Part shown: positions 1 to 8,969 of the stretch, piece by piece | How positions within the stretch are numbered: the stretch's first letter is position 1 | Layout: every line of letters begins with the position of its first letter | DNA from: Isoptericola cucumis | GTDB lineage: Bacteria > Actinomycetota > Actinomycetes > Actinomycetales > Cellulomonadaceae | Length of the DNA stretch: 64,000 bases | NCBI RefSeq assembly: GCF_014635665.1 | Contig: NZ_BMDG01000004.1 | Location: 248,001 to 312,000 of the forward strand | Direction of reading: 5' to 3' | Program-made: the position numbers and the translations under genes | Notes under the pieces: model-generated | Seen by the model: only the letters and a program-made list of their open reading frames with translations | The model's database searches: none | Told to the model about the DNA's origin: nothing

Positions 1-2583
1 GAGGAGCGCCCGCACGGCGTGGCCGTCGGAATCGCCGGTCAGCACCCCGGCCAGGCCGATGGCGTTGTACCGGTCGTCGGGGTCCGCCGTCCCGGAGTTG
101 AGGGCGGGGTGCGTGCCGGTCGGCTTGAACCACCCCATGACGGCGGCCTCGTCCGCGCCGGCGAAGGCGCCGAGCGAGCCCACGCCGTCGGGGTCGTGGA
201 CGCCGGCCTTCCAGTCGTCGTTCGAGGACGTCCCCGGGCTCATCTGCTGGGTCTGCAGGGCCTCGCCCGCTCCCGGGTAGGCACGGTCCGCGACGCGCAT
301 CTCGACGCCGCCGTTGACGAGCCCGATGTCCGTGCCGGACAGGCCCTGGTCGGCCTCCGCCGTCGGCGCGCCCGCGACCGGGTGGTCGAAGTCGTAGTGC
401 GCGACGAGGTTCGGCGCCAGCTCCGGCAGCGCGACGGGTGACGACGCCCCGACCTGCCGGGCGCCGGTCACCTTCCAGACCTTCCCGTTCGCCTTGGAGA
501 TGAGGTAGAGCTCGCCGTCGGCGTCCGAGCCGAAGCGCAGGTCGACGCGCTCGTCGCCGACGAGCTCCTGGAACGTCGTCTCCGCACCGTCCGCGAACAC
601 GCGCAGGTGCTCGATCCGGGCGAGGTCGTCGAGGTCGCCGTCGTTGCGCTCCATCTCGTCGGCCCGGGTGCTCAGCACCCAGCCGCGCACCAGGTCGGTG
701 AACAGGTAGCGTCCCTGCAGCTCGGGGATGTCGCCGCGGTAGACGAAGCCGCCGTTGAGCGCGACGCCGGCGTCACCCGTCTGGCCCGGGTCGCGGTTGT
801 GGTCGTACGCGGCCACCGGATAGGTGAAGCCGTGCTGCGCGTCGTCGGCCGGCAGCGGGTAGATCTGCCGGCTGTCGGCGAGGAAGGGGCCCTCGCGCTC
901 GGACCAGCCGAAGTTGTCGCCGGGTTCGACGGCGTAGACCGACTCGACCTGCCACTCGCCGATGTGCCCCAGGTACATGGTGTGGTCGCCCTCGGGATCC
1001 CAGCTGATGCGGTGCGGGTCGCGCATCCCGACGGCGTAGATCTCGGGCAGCGCTCCGGCCTCGTCGAGGAACGGGTTGTCCTGCGGGATCCCGTACCGGC
1101 CGTTCGCGCCGTCGTCGCCCGACGGGTCGATGCGCAGGATCTTGCCCTGCGGCGTGGCCAGGTCCTGCGGGTTGCCGTTGCCGACGCCGTTGCCGCCGTC
1201 GCCGGACAGGACGTAGAGGTTGCCGTAGTCGGCGTCTCCCTCCGCGACCGTGGGGTTGAACGCGATCTGCTGCACGGTGTGCACCCGCCCGGCGAACGGG
1301 ACGCGCAGGATCTCGCGGCTGGTGCCGGAGAAGACCTCGGCGGCCGGGTCGGTCGCGGTCCACTCGGTGACGACGCTGTGGAAGCCGGTGCTGCCGTACT
1401 CCGGGAAGTCCGGGGTGTCCTCGGTCAGGGCGGTGCCGCCCTCCGTGTGCACCGTGTAGAACTTCCCGTTCTCGGCGAAGTCCGGGTGGAACTCGGCGGC
1501 ACCAAGGCCGGTGCCCAGGCCGGCGCTGTTGTGGAAGTTGTCGACGAACTCCTCCCGGACGTCGAGGTACGGCACGTGCGCGCCCGACTCCTTGTCCACC
1601 AGGTACAGCGTCCCGTTGTTGTCCGGGACCATGAGCCGGCCCGAGCCGTCCGGTACCTCGTCGAGGTGCGTGATGCGGTTGTGCCGGACCAGTCGCGGGT
1701 CCTGCGCCGCGGGCGTCGTGTGCGACTCCGGGAGCTGGGCGAGCTCGGTCACCTCGATCCCGAGCGTGGAGCGCTCCGGGTCGGGCAGCGGGTTGAGCAG
1801 CGGGTCGGTCGGTTCGTCACCCCCGGCGGCGCAGTCCGCGGGGTTCCCCGTCGGGACGTCGAGGTTCTGGCCGGCGGTGTCGACGGCGACGTCGTCGAGC
1901 ATGAGCGTCCCGGCGCTGCTCGCCCCGTTGATCCAGAAGAACCGGTCGAGCGCGCCGCTGACCCCCTGCCGGAACCCGAACCTCTCCTCGGCGCCCTCCG
2001 GCAGGCGCGTGACCTCCTCGTACGGCCCGCCCTGGCTGTAGACGGCGACCTCGTCGGCCGCGTTGTCGGCGACGAGCCAGACACACTGCCAGGTGTCCTT
2101 CGCCCAGGTGCCGACGGGCTCGAAGGCGCCGCCGTCACGCACGAGCATCGTGTCGCTGTTCTGGTTGTTCACGTAGGCGCGGCTGTGCGCGTAGTCGGAG
2201 GGGGCGTCGACGTCGGTGACCCCGAAGGACGTGTCGACGCTGCCGGTGCGCAGGAACCGGAAGAACACCGTGCCGGTGTCGCCGTCGGCGATCTCCGGGA
2301 TGGCGCGGGACGACCGCTCGCCGCCCCCGACCGACTCGAGGACCTGGTTGTTCCCGTTGAGCGGGTCGGTGACGACGCGGGGCGCCGCGGAAGCCGACCA
2401 GCCGTCCTGGCCGTCGAGCGCGGACCGTTCGTACTGCTCGAAGTCGAGCGTCTCCGTGAACTCGCGGGTCACCGGCTCCTCGGCCGAGGCGGGGGCGGTG
2501 GTCACCAGCGCCCCGAGGAGTGCGGTCGCGGCGAGTGCCGCCGTGCCTCGTACCGTGCCTGACCATCTGGTGCGGTCGTCCAT
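1..2583 (-). CDS. Secreted GSDH-family (PQQ-type) sugar dehydrogenase with flanking jelly-roll domains; 3' end outside window
   Basis: The frame is open from ATG 2583 to the left edge (861 codons, no stop), so the gene continues beyond position 1. The start has a GAAAGGA ribosome site 7 nt upstream. Residues 1-34 form a signal peptide ending in APASA. Residues about 35-240 look like a LamG-type or jelly-roll domain. Residues about 290-705 match the glucose/sorbosone dehydrogenase beta-propeller (GDGGNGVGNGNPQD, RDPHRISWDPEGD). A second LamG-like domain starts near residue 720 (LVAHYDFDHP). Family members oxidise aldose sugars using PQQ outside the cell, but the substrate here is unknown. The gene lies downstream of the liv operon on the same strand with a 91-bp gap, so co-transcription is possible but not shown. 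Confidence 0.85.
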   Translation of the reverse strand, partial: MDDRTRWSGTVRGTAALAATALLGALVTTAPASAEEPVTREFTETLDFEQYERSALDGQDGWSASAAPRVVTDPLNGNNQVLESVGGGERSSRAIPEIADGDTGTVFFRFLRTGSVDTSFGVTDVDAPSDYAHSRAYVNNQNSDTMLVRDGGAFEPVGTWAKDTWQCVWLVADNAADEVAVYSQGGPYEEVTRLPEGAEERFGFRQGVSGALDRFFWINGASSAGTLMLDDVAVDTAGQNLDVPTGNPADCAAGGDEPTDPLLNPLPDPERSTLGIEVTELAQLPESHTTPAAQDPRLVRHNRITHLDEVPDGSGRLMVPDNNGTLYLVDKESGAHVPYLDVREEFVDNFHNSAGLGTGLGAAEFHPDFAENGKFYTVHTEGGTALTEDTPDFPEYGSTGFHSVVTEWTATDPAAEVFSGTSREILRVPFAGRVHTVQQIAFNPTVAEGDADYGNLYVLSGDGGNGVGNGNPQDLATPQGKILRIDPSGDDGANGRYGIPQDNPFLDEAGALPEIYAVGMRDPHRISWDPEGDHTMYLGHIGEWQVESVYAVEPGDNFGWSEREGPFLADSRQIYPLPADDAQHGFTYPVAAYDHNRDPGQTGDAGVALNGGFVYRGDIPELQGRYLFTDLVRGWVLSTRADEMERNDGDLDDLARIEHLRVFADGAETTFQELVGDERVDLRFGSDADGELYLISKANGKVWKVTGARQVGASSPVALPELAPNLVAHYDFDHPVAGAPTAEADQGLSGTDIGLVNGGVEMRVADRAYPGAGEALQTQQMSPGTSSNDDWKAGVHDPDGVGSLGAFAGADEAAVMGWFKPTGTHPALNSGTADPDDRYNAIGLAGVLTGDSDGHAVRALL

Positions 2584-2674
2584 CCGGGTTCCTTTCAACG
2601 TCGTCGTCGATCGGGGGCGAACAGGGGCGTACCGGCCCGGCGGCGTCGCCGGGCCGTGGGGGCGTGGTCGGTCC

Positions 2675-3478
2675 TCAGCCCTCCTTGCGCAGCGCCGACT
2701 CGGCCGGCCGCCCGCCGAGGTACAGCTCGGAGAGCTGCGGGTCGTCGAGGAGCTCGCGGGCCGGGCCGGTGATGTGGACCCGGCCGAGGTCGAGGACGCA
2801 GCCGATGTCGGCGGTCTCGAGCGCCCGACGGGCGTTCTGCTCCACGAGGAGCACGGCGACGCCGGCGTCCCGCATCCGGACCACCTGCTCGAAGACCGTC
2901 GCGGTCGTCTTCGGGTCGAGGCCCATCGACGGCTCGTCGAGGAGCACCACCTGCGGGCTGACCATGAGGGAGCGGGCGAACTCCACCTGCTTCTGCTGCC
3001 CGCCGGACAGGAGCCCCGCGAGCTGCTTCCACCGTTCGCCGACGATGGGGAACAGGTGCTGCACGAAGGCGACGCGCTCGGCCACCTTCGCCTTGTCCCG
3101 GAGCGTGTAGGCGCCCAGCAGCACGTTCTCGGCGACCGTCATCTCCCGGAACACGCTGTGCCCCTGGAGCACGTGCGCCAGCCCGGACGACAGCATCTCC
3201 TGCGGCCCCTGGCCCGTGACGTCCCTGCCGCCGACGAGGATCTCGCCCGACCGCGGTCGCAGCAGCCCGCTCGCGACCTTCAGGACGGTGGACTTCCCGG
3301 CGCCGTTCGGCCCGACGAGGCAGACCACGGTCGCGGCCGGGACCTTGATCGTCAGGCCGCGCAGCACCATCGCCGCCCGGCCGTAGCCGGCCTGGATGTC
3401 GTTCAGCTCGAGGAGGTTCCCCGTGCTGTGCGCCGGCCCGGACGGGGCCTGCGGTGCGGGGATCGGCTCAGACACCAA
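2675..3478 (-). CDS. livF: LivF-type ATP-binding protein of a branched-chain amino acid (or amide) ABC importer
   Basis: This 267-residue ATPase has Walker A GPNGAGKST at 56-64, the signature LSGGQ at 157-161 and Walker B VVLLDE at 177-182. LivF is the smaller of the two cytoplasmic ATPases of the HAAT importer family. The N-terminus carries about 20 extra Pro/Ser-rich residues. Its start overlaps the end of livG by 11 bp, so translation is probably coupled. It is the last of the five liv genes. The substrate cannot be read from the ATPase; branched-chain amino acids, urea and short amides are all used by this family. Confidence 0.93.
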   Translation of the reverse strand: MVSEPIPAPQAPSGPAHSTGNLLELNDIQAGYGRAAMVLRGLTIKVPAATVVCLVGPNGAGKSTVLKVASGLLRPRSGEILVGGRDVTGQGPQEMLSSGLAHVLQGHSVFREMTVAENVLLGAYTLRDKAKVAERVAFVQHLFPIVGERWKQLAGLLSGGQQKQVEFARSLMVSPQVVLLDEPSMGLDPKTTATVFEQVVRMRDAGVAVLLVEQNARRALETADIGCVLDLGRVHITGPARELLDDPQLSELYLGGRPAESALRKEG

Positions 3479-4223
3479 GGTAGGCCTCCAGGACTCGCGG
3501 GTCGGACTGCACGACGGCGGGGCTGCCCTCGGCGATGGGCCCGCCGCGGTCGAACACGATGACGTGGTGCGACAGGCTCATGACCATCTCCATGTTGTGC
3601 TCGACGACGAGGAAGGTGCGCCCCTCGGCGTTGAGCTCCTGCACCAGGGTCCCGATCCGGCCGACGAGCGCGGGGTTCACGCCGCCGGCCGGCTCGTCGA
3701 GCATGATCGTGTCCGGGTCGCCCATGAGGACGCCGGCCAGCTCGAGGAGCTTCTGCTGGCCGTAGGAGAGGTTGCGCGCCTCGATGTTCTCGAGGTGGTC
3801 GATGCCGACCCGCACCAGGAGGGCGCGGGCCTTGTCGATCTCCTCGGCGTTGCGGGCGCCCTTGAGGAGCTCGCGCCGCCTCGTCCGGCGGACCGCGGCG
3901 AGCATGTTCTCCAGGACGGTCATGCGCGGGAAGATCCGGCAGAGCTGGAAGCTGCGGCCGATGCCCGCCTGGGCGATCTTGTGCGGGGCGCGGCGGGTGA
4001 TGTCCTCCCCGCGGAACGTCACCGTGCCCGCGTCGGGCTTGATCATCCCCGTGACGCAGTTGAAGAAGGTGGTCTTGCCCGAGCCGTTGGGTCCGATGAG
4101 GGCGTTGATCTTGCCGTGGCGGAACGTCACGGTCGCGTCGCGCACGGCATGGACGCCGCCGAAGGACTTGGTGAGCCCGACGGTCTCGAGGTTGCGCGTG
4201 GCGGGTGGAGCGGCGGTGGTCAT
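3468..4223 (-). CDS. livG: LivG-type ATP-binding protein of the same ABC importer
   Basis: The 251-residue protein has Walker A GPNGSGKT at 44-51, a signature region with YGQQKLLELA and Walker B IMLDEPAGGVNP. The GGVNP after Walker B and the C-terminal IAEGSP block are typical of LivG. It pairs with LivF to energise the LivH/LivM channel. Its ATG overlaps the livM stop codon (ATGA, 4220-4223), consistent with one polycistronic message. Nothing essential is missing. Confidence 0.93.
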   Translation of the reverse strand: MTTAAPPATRNLETVGLTKSFGGVHAVRDATVTFRHGKINALIGPNGSGKTTFFNCVTGMIKPDAGTVTFRGEDITRRAPHKIAQAGIGRSFQLCRIFPRMTVLENMLAAVRRTRRRELLKGARNAEEIDKARALLVRVGIDHLENIEARNLSYGQQKLLELAGVLMGDPDTIMLDEPAGGVNPALVGRIGTLVQELNAEGRTFLVVEHNMEMVMSLSHHVIVFDRGGPIAEGSPAVVQSDPRVLEAYLGV

Positions 4224-5404
4224 CGTCCGTCCTCCTGGCGGGTGGTCGGGGTCGCTGGGGCGGTCGCGGCCGCCGTGGTCGACGCGGTGTCACGGGACGG
4301 GGCGTCGTGGGACGCGGTGCGGTTGCGCTCGAGCAGCTCGGCGGCCGTGACCTCCCGGATGGAGGAGTCCTCCGGGCCGAACCGCTTGAGCAGCGCCCGG
4401 ACAGCCGGGATGATCCCGTCGGGCATGAAGAGGACGACGAGGCCCAGCAGCAGCGCCGTCGCGACGAGGTGGAGCTGGGTGTCGCCGAACTCGAGCTTGA
4501 AGTACTCCAGGCCGCTCCCGACGATGAGGGCGCCGAGGGCCGGGCCGAACAGGTGCCGCACGCCGCCGAGCAGCGCCATCAGCACCATGTACGAGCCGAG
4601 CATGATCGAGAACTGGAAGATCGGGTCGAGGTCGCCGAACCACAGGGCGTACATGCCGCCCGCCAGCCCGGTGAACGTCGCGGAGACGACGTAGGCGACG
4701 AGCTTGTAGTTGCGGGTGGGGATGCCGAGCGCCTGCGCCTTGTCCTCGTCCTCGCGGATGGCCTTGAGCCCGGTGCCGAACCGCGACCGGTCGATCGCCC
4801 ACCAGACCACGAGCATGACGGCCAGCAGCGCGGCGAACAGGTAGAAGAACACCTGGTGGTGCTCGGGCCGCAGCAGGTCCGGGAACGGCCGCGGCACGAC
4901 GAGGCCGTCCGAGCCGCCCGTGAACGAGCCCCAGGCCTGGAAGACGAGCAGCAGGATGAGCACGAACGCGATCGAGACGATGACGAAGGACGCGCCGCGC
5001 ACGCGCAGCGCCGCGATGCCGACGGGGATGGTCACGAGGAGCACGAGCGCTCCCGCGACGATCCACGCGACGAAGCTCGACAGGCCGACGTCACGGATCA
5101 GCAGGCCGGTGCCGTAGGCGCCGAGGCCGAAGAACGCCGCGTGACCGAGCGAGACGTAGCCCGTGAAGCCGCCCATGAAGTTCCAGGCGGTGGCGGTGCA
5201 GGCGTAGCTGACCACGACGATGCCGGCGGACAGGATGTACGCGTTGGGCACCATCGTCGGGAACGCGAGGACGAGGGCGACGCCGACCACGAGGGCGGCG
5301 ACGCGCACGATCCGGCCCCACGGCCGCCCGGCGGCGACGGCCCGGTCGTCGGGGGCCCGCCCGGACGTGCCCGGGGCGGGTCGGGCGTCAGAAGCGTTGA
5401 GCAA
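4220..5404 (-). CDS. livM: LivM-type permease subunit
   Basis: This 394-residue integral membrane protein has about ten hydrophobic segments and a short Pro/Asp-rich cytoplasmic N-terminus. The cytoplasmic coupling loop (FGTGLKAIREDEDKAQALG) is the conserved ATPase-contact region of LivM proteins. The C-terminal 45 residues are charged and low in complexity. It forms the membrane channel together with LivH. The start overlaps the end of livH by 17 bp. The family identity is clear, but the transported solute is not. Confidence 0.92.
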   Translation of the reverse strand: MLNASDARPAPGTSGRAPDDRAVAAGRPWGRIVRVAALVVGVALVLAFPTMVPNAYILSAGIVVVSYACTATAWNFMGGFTGYVSLGHAAFFGLGAYGTGLLIRDVGLSSFVAWIVAGALVLLVTIPVGIAALRVRGASFVIVSIAFVLILLLVFQAWGSFTGGSDGLVVPRPFPDLLRPEHHQVFFYLFAALLAVMLVVWWAIDRSRFGTGLKAIREDEDKAQALGIPTRNYKLVAYVVSATFTGLAGGMYALWFGDLDPIFQFSIMLGSYMVLMALLGGVRHLFGPALGALIVGSGLEYFKLEFGDTQLHLVATALLLGLVVLFMPDGIIPAVRALLKRFGPEDSSIREVTAAELLERNRTASHDAPSRDTASTTAAATAPATPTTRQEDGR

Positions 5405-6272
5405 GGCGACCTCCGAAGAATCCCTGGGGCCGCAGCATCAGCGTCGCGAACAGCGCGACGTAGAAGATGGTCTGCGCCCACGTCGTGCCGAGCGGCACCT
5501 GGAGCAGGCTCTGGCCGATCCCCAGGATCATCGCGGCGATCGCCGCGCCGGGGATCGACCCCAGCCCGCCGACCACGATGATCGCCATCAGCGGCCCGAT
5601 CCAGTGCCAGTGCAGCGACGGGTAGATCGTCGCGTCGAGGGACAGCGCGGTCCCGCCGACGGCCGCCGTCGCGAGCCCGATGCCGAAGCCGAAGCCGGCC
5701 ACGCGGTTGGTGTGGATGCCGATGAGCTGCGCGGCCTCCCGGTGCTGGATCGTGGCGCGCAGCGCCTGGCCGAACCTGCTGTGCTTGAGCAGCAGGTACA
5801 GCCCCGCGAGCGAGAGCGCCGCGAGCCCGAACGCGATGAGCTTCACGACGGCGATCTGCGCCCCGAAGAAGGAGACGCTGTCGCCGGAGTAGGGCAGCTG
5901 GATGCGCCGCTGCGTCCCGCCCCAGACGAAGCCGATCATGCCCTCGATGAAGAGGGCGACCGCGAACGTCAGGAGCACCGACATCATCGTGATCGTGGCC
6001 GGCCGCAGCCGGGTGATCAGCAGCCGCTGCATCCCGACGCCGACCGCGAAGAACAGCGGGACCGTGATCACCAGCGACAGCATGGGGTCCATGCCGGTCT
6101 GCTGGTGGAAGAACCAGGCGAGGTAGGCGGCGAGGATGAGGAACGCCGAGTGGGCGATCATCACGACCCGCATCACGCCGAAGTAGAGGGTCAGGCCTGC
6201 CGCGAGGAGGGCGTAGAGCCCGCCGAGCAGCACGCCGAGCACGAGGCTCTGGAAGAGGAGCGTCCCGGTCAC
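5388..6272 (-). CDS. livH: LivH-type permease subunit
   Basis: This 294-residue permease starts MTGTLLFQSLVLGVLLGGLY, where the first membrane helix begins at once, as in LivH. A coupling loop FGQALRATIQHREAAQLIG lies near residue 170. About eight membrane segments are visible. The ATG is only 4 nt after the stop of the binding-protein gene, so it is part of the same operon and is translated directly after it. Confidence 0.93.
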   Translation of the reverse strand: MTGTLLFQSLVLGVLLGGLYALLAAGLTLYFGVMRVVMIAHSAFLILAAYLAWFFHQQTGMDPMLSLVITVPLFFAVGVGMQRLLITRLRPATITMMSVLLTFAVALFIEGMIGFVWGGTQRRIQLPYSGDSVSFFGAQIAVVKLIAFGLAALSLAGLYLLLKHSRFGQALRATIQHREAAQLIGIHTNRVAGFGFGIGLATAAVGGTALSLDATIYPSLHWHWIGPLMAIIVVGGLGSIPGAAIAAMILGIGQSLLQVPLGTTWAQTIFYVALFATLMLRPQGFFGGRLAQRF

Positions 6273-6276
6273 GTGC

Positions 6277-7518
6277 TCACCACTTCGGCTTCGGGTGGAT
6301 GAGCTCGGCCTCCTGGGCGTCCTTCGGCAGCACGATCTGGATCTCGCCGTCGACGTACTGCTGGATGAGGTGCGCGCCCTGCGGCTTGCCGGTCTCGTCC
6401 CAGGTCAACGGGCCCACGACCGTGTCGACCTCGTTCTCGCGCAGCCAGTCGATGAGCTGCTGCTGGCACTCGCCCTGCTCGGCGCAGCCCACGGCCTCGA
6501 CCGCCGCCGCGACGACCTGGCCGGTGGTGTAGGCGTTCGCCTCGTCCTCGCCGGGCGGGTTGCCGTGCAGCTCGGTGTACCGCTTGACGAAGTCGACGTT
6601 GGACGGCCAGCTCGCGGTCTCCGTGTACCCCGTCGGGGAGAGGATGCCCTCGGTCTTGTCACCGATCGCGTCGGCGAACTCCGGGTTGGTCGGCGCGGTC
6701 GAGAAGGCGGCGAGCTGGGGCTGGTAGTCGAGCTGCTGGAGCGCGACGATGAGGTTGACCGCGTCCTGGTACTGGGTGCCGCCGATGACCATGTCGGCGC
6801 CCGAGTCGTCGATCTTGGCGGCGATCGACGAGAAGTCGGTGGTGTTCGGCGGGTAGACCTCGTCGACGACGACGTCGAGCCCGCCCTCGGCCAGCTTGTC
6901 CCGCAGCCCGTAGGCCGTGCCCTGGGCGAACGGGTCGTCCATGGAGGCGACCGCGACGGTCTGGGGGCGCTCGCCGTCGGGCATGGCGAGGATCTGCTCC
7001 GCGAGGTAGTTGTAGTGGTCGTCCGCGACGGCGGGAGCGGCGTAGAAGAGGTTCTCGAAGCCCTGCTCGAACACCTCGTTGGCCGCTCCGGCGGGCTCGA
7101 CGTAGAGCATCCCGTACTCCTCGGCCACCCGGGCGCTGGGGACGACGAGGCGCGTGGAGAAGGGGCCGAAGACGAGGTCGACCTCGTCCTGCGCGATCAG
7201 GGCCTCGTAGTCCTGCACGACGCGGTCGGCGCTCGACTGGTCGTCGAGGATCTTCAGCTCGACCTGGCGCCCGAGCAGGCCGCCGTCCTCGTTGATGAAC
7301 TCGGCCCACGCCTCGTAGCCGCGCTGGACGCCCTTGCCGGGCTCGGAGAAGTCGCCGGTCAGGGGGAGGGAGATGCCGACGACGATGGGGTCGTCCGCGC
7401 CCCCGCCGGTCTCGCCGTCGTCGGAGCAGGCGGTGAGGACGAGCGCCGTCGCGGCCACGCAGGCGGCGGCGGCCACGCCCCTGCGCCGGGGGTGGAGAGG
7501 GGTGTGCAGTGGGGACAT
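6277..7518 (-). CDS. livK: Substrate-binding lipoprotein of the liv-type importer
   Basis: This 413-residue Peripla_BP_6-type receptor has a lipoprotein signal peptide with lipobox LTAC, so it should be anchored to the outer face of the membrane by Cys31. The mature part starts with an acidic Gly-rich linker and then IVVGISLPLTGDFSEPGKG, the usual first strand of amino-acid receptors. It is the first gene of livKHMGF. An AGGGAGAG ribosome site lies just upstream. The intergenic region to the divergent lacI gene holds three palindromic operators, so LacI-type repression of the whole importer is likely (inference). The ligand could be an amino acid, an amide or a sugar-linked compound. Confidence 0.9.
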   Translation of the reverse strand: MSPLHTPLHPRRRGVAAAACVAATALVLTACSDDGETGGGADDPIVVGISLPLTGDFSEPGKGVQRGYEAWAEFINEDGGLLGRQVELKILDDQSSADRVVQDYEALIAQDEVDLVFGPFSTRLVVPSARVAEEYGMLYVEPAGAANEVFEQGFENLFYAAPAVADDHYNYLAEQILAMPDGERPQTVAVASMDDPFAQGTAYGLRDKLAEGGLDVVVDEVYPPNTTDFSSIAAKIDDSGADMVIGGTQYQDAVNLIVALQQLDYQPQLAAFSTAPTNPEFADAIGDKTEGILSPTGYTETASWPSNVDFVKRYTELHGNPPGEDEANAYTTGQVVAAAVEAVGCAEQGECQQQLIDWLRENEVDTVVGPLTWDETGKPQGAHLIQQYVDGEIQIVLPKDAQEAELIHPKPKW

Positions 7519-7584
7519 GAGGGTGACTCTCCCTACTTCGTCGTAGTGAGGACCCCGGCCGCCCGGTACGGGCGACCGAGGAAC

Positions 7585-7623
7585 GAAAGCGCTTGCAGGA
7601 AGCGCTTCCGGTAAGCGCTTTCG
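7585..7623. promoter_or_regulatory. Three tandem AAGCGCTT operators with exact 13-bp spacing
   Basis: Three copies of the palindromic core AAGCGCTT lie at 7587-7594, 7600-7607 and 7613-7620, each 13 bp after the last. The middle one extends to the perfect 12-mer GGAAGCGCTTCC. A central CG step in an alternating palindrome is the hallmark of LacI/GalR and CebR-type operators. They sit between livK and the lacI gene and can serve both. Confidence 0.8.
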
Positions 7624-7688
7624 CTACCGTAGGGTACGGAGATCGGCTGTGGCAAGGGTCACAACGGGATCGAGCGAGCGGAGCAGGG

Positions 7689-8735
7689 GTGCGTCGAGAT
7701 GCGGTGGCGGGACGGCCCCACTCCAGGCCGCGACTGATCGACGTCGCGGCACAGGCCGGCGTGTCGATGGCGACGGCGTCGCGGGCGCTGGCCAGCCGCG
7801 AGGGGGTCTCGGAGCGGGTGGCGGCCCGCGTGCGCGACGTCGCCGCCGAGCTCGGGTACGTGGCGAACCCCCACGCCCGCACCCTGGCCGGGGGGCCGAC
7901 GTCCGTCGCCGGGCTGCTGGTGTACGAGATCGGCGACCCGTACTTCTCGGAGATCGCGAGCGGGGTGGTCGGCACCGCCGCCGAGCACGGGTGGAGCGTG
8001 CAGATCAGCCACACCGAGCGCGACTCCCGGGCCGAGGCCGCGCAGATCCGGCTCATGCGGGCTCACCGGGTCGGCGCCATCATCGTCGCCGGGTCGGGCT
8101 ACGTGGACCCGGCGATGGAGGCCGAGGTCGCGCGCGAGCTCGACGCGTTCCAGGAGACCGGCGGGCGCGCGGTCGTGATCGGGCGGCACCACCTGCGGTG
8201 CGACGCCGTCCTGCCCGACAACAGCGCGGCCGCGGCGAGCGTCGCGGAGCACCTGCTCGAGCTCGGGCACCGCCGGCTGGCGGTCGTGGCGGGCCCACGG
8301 CACCTGAACACCGTCACCGACCGGCTGGGCGGGGTCCGGTCCGCCGTGGCCGCGCGCGGGCTCGACCCCGACGACATGCCGGTGGCGTACGTGCCGTTCA
8401 CGCGCGAGGGAGGGCGCGCCGGCGCCGCGCAGATCCTCGAGCAGCATCCCGGCACGACGGCGATCCTCGCCCTGAACGACGCCATGGCGACCGGGGTGCT
8501 GTCGGTGCTGCGCGAGCGCGGCGTCGCCGTGCCGGCCGAGGTGTCGGTGACCGGCTTCGACGACATCCAGGTCGCCCAGGACCTCGCGCCCGCCCTCACC
8601 ACCGCGCGCCTGCCGATGTCGGAGATGGGGGTCGCGGCGTTCGAGCTCGCGCTGCGCCCGCCGGTGTCGCGCCCGCGCCGGAAGCCGACCAGCCACGGGC
8701 TGGTGGTCCGCGACTCCACGGCGCCGCCCGCCTGA
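7689..8735 (+). CDS. LacI-family transcriptional regulator
   Basis: The product of 348 residues begins with a LacI helix-turn-helix (RLIDVAAQAGVSMATASRAL, about residues 14-33), followed by the hinge helix HARTLAG and a periplasmic-binding-protein-like effector domain (DAVLPDNSAAAASVAEHLLELG, ILALNDAMATGVL). The GTG at 7689 is chosen because GGAG lies 6 nt upstream and the helix-turn-helix then starts at the usual place. The open frame extends further upstream, but that part would run through the operators. It is divergent from livK and very probably autoregulated through the triple operator. The effector, probably a sugar by family, cannot be told. Confidence 0.9.
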   Translation: MRRDAVAGRPHSRPRLIDVAAQAGVSMATASRALASREGVSERVAARVRDVAAELGYVANPHARTLAGGPTSVAGLLVYEIGDPYFSEIASGVVGTAAEHGWSVQISHTERDSRAEAAQIRLMRAHRVGAIIVAGSGYVDPAMEAEVARELDAFQETGGRAVVIGRHHLRCDAVLPDNSAAAASVAEHLLELGHRRLAVVAGPRHLNTVTDRLGGVRSAVAARGLDPDDMPVAYVPFTREGGRAGAAQILEQHPGTTAILALNDAMATGVLSVLRERGVAVPAEVSVTGFDDIQVAQDLAPALTTARLPMSEMGVAAFELALRPPVSRPRRKPTSHGLVVRDSTAPPA

Positions 8736-8969
8736 GGGCGCCGGCGACGTCCGTCAGGCGGGCGCGGCGATCCTGCAGGTCCTCGACGAGGTAGGCGTCC
8801 ATGGTGTCGGCCCCGGTGGGACAGTAGCCCGCGATGGAGCAGCGGCCGCCGAAGACGCGGTCGGTGCGCTCGACGTCGGCGGGGCGGACGGACCTGACGG
8901 ACCGGGCGTGAGCGGGGCGTCCGTGCAGGTGAGCGGCAGGATACCGGCAGCGTCCGGCATGATGGACGG
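8736..8969. other. Intergenic stretch with a start-less, gene-like minus frame
   Basis: No confident gene is present. On the minus strand a frame reads RVFGGRCSIAGYCPTGAD and then MDAYLVEDLQDRR, with two cysteines and protein-like composition. Upstream it has no ATG or GTG before running under arfB, and downstream it runs into the lacI shadow. It could be a gene remnant. Confidence 0.25.
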
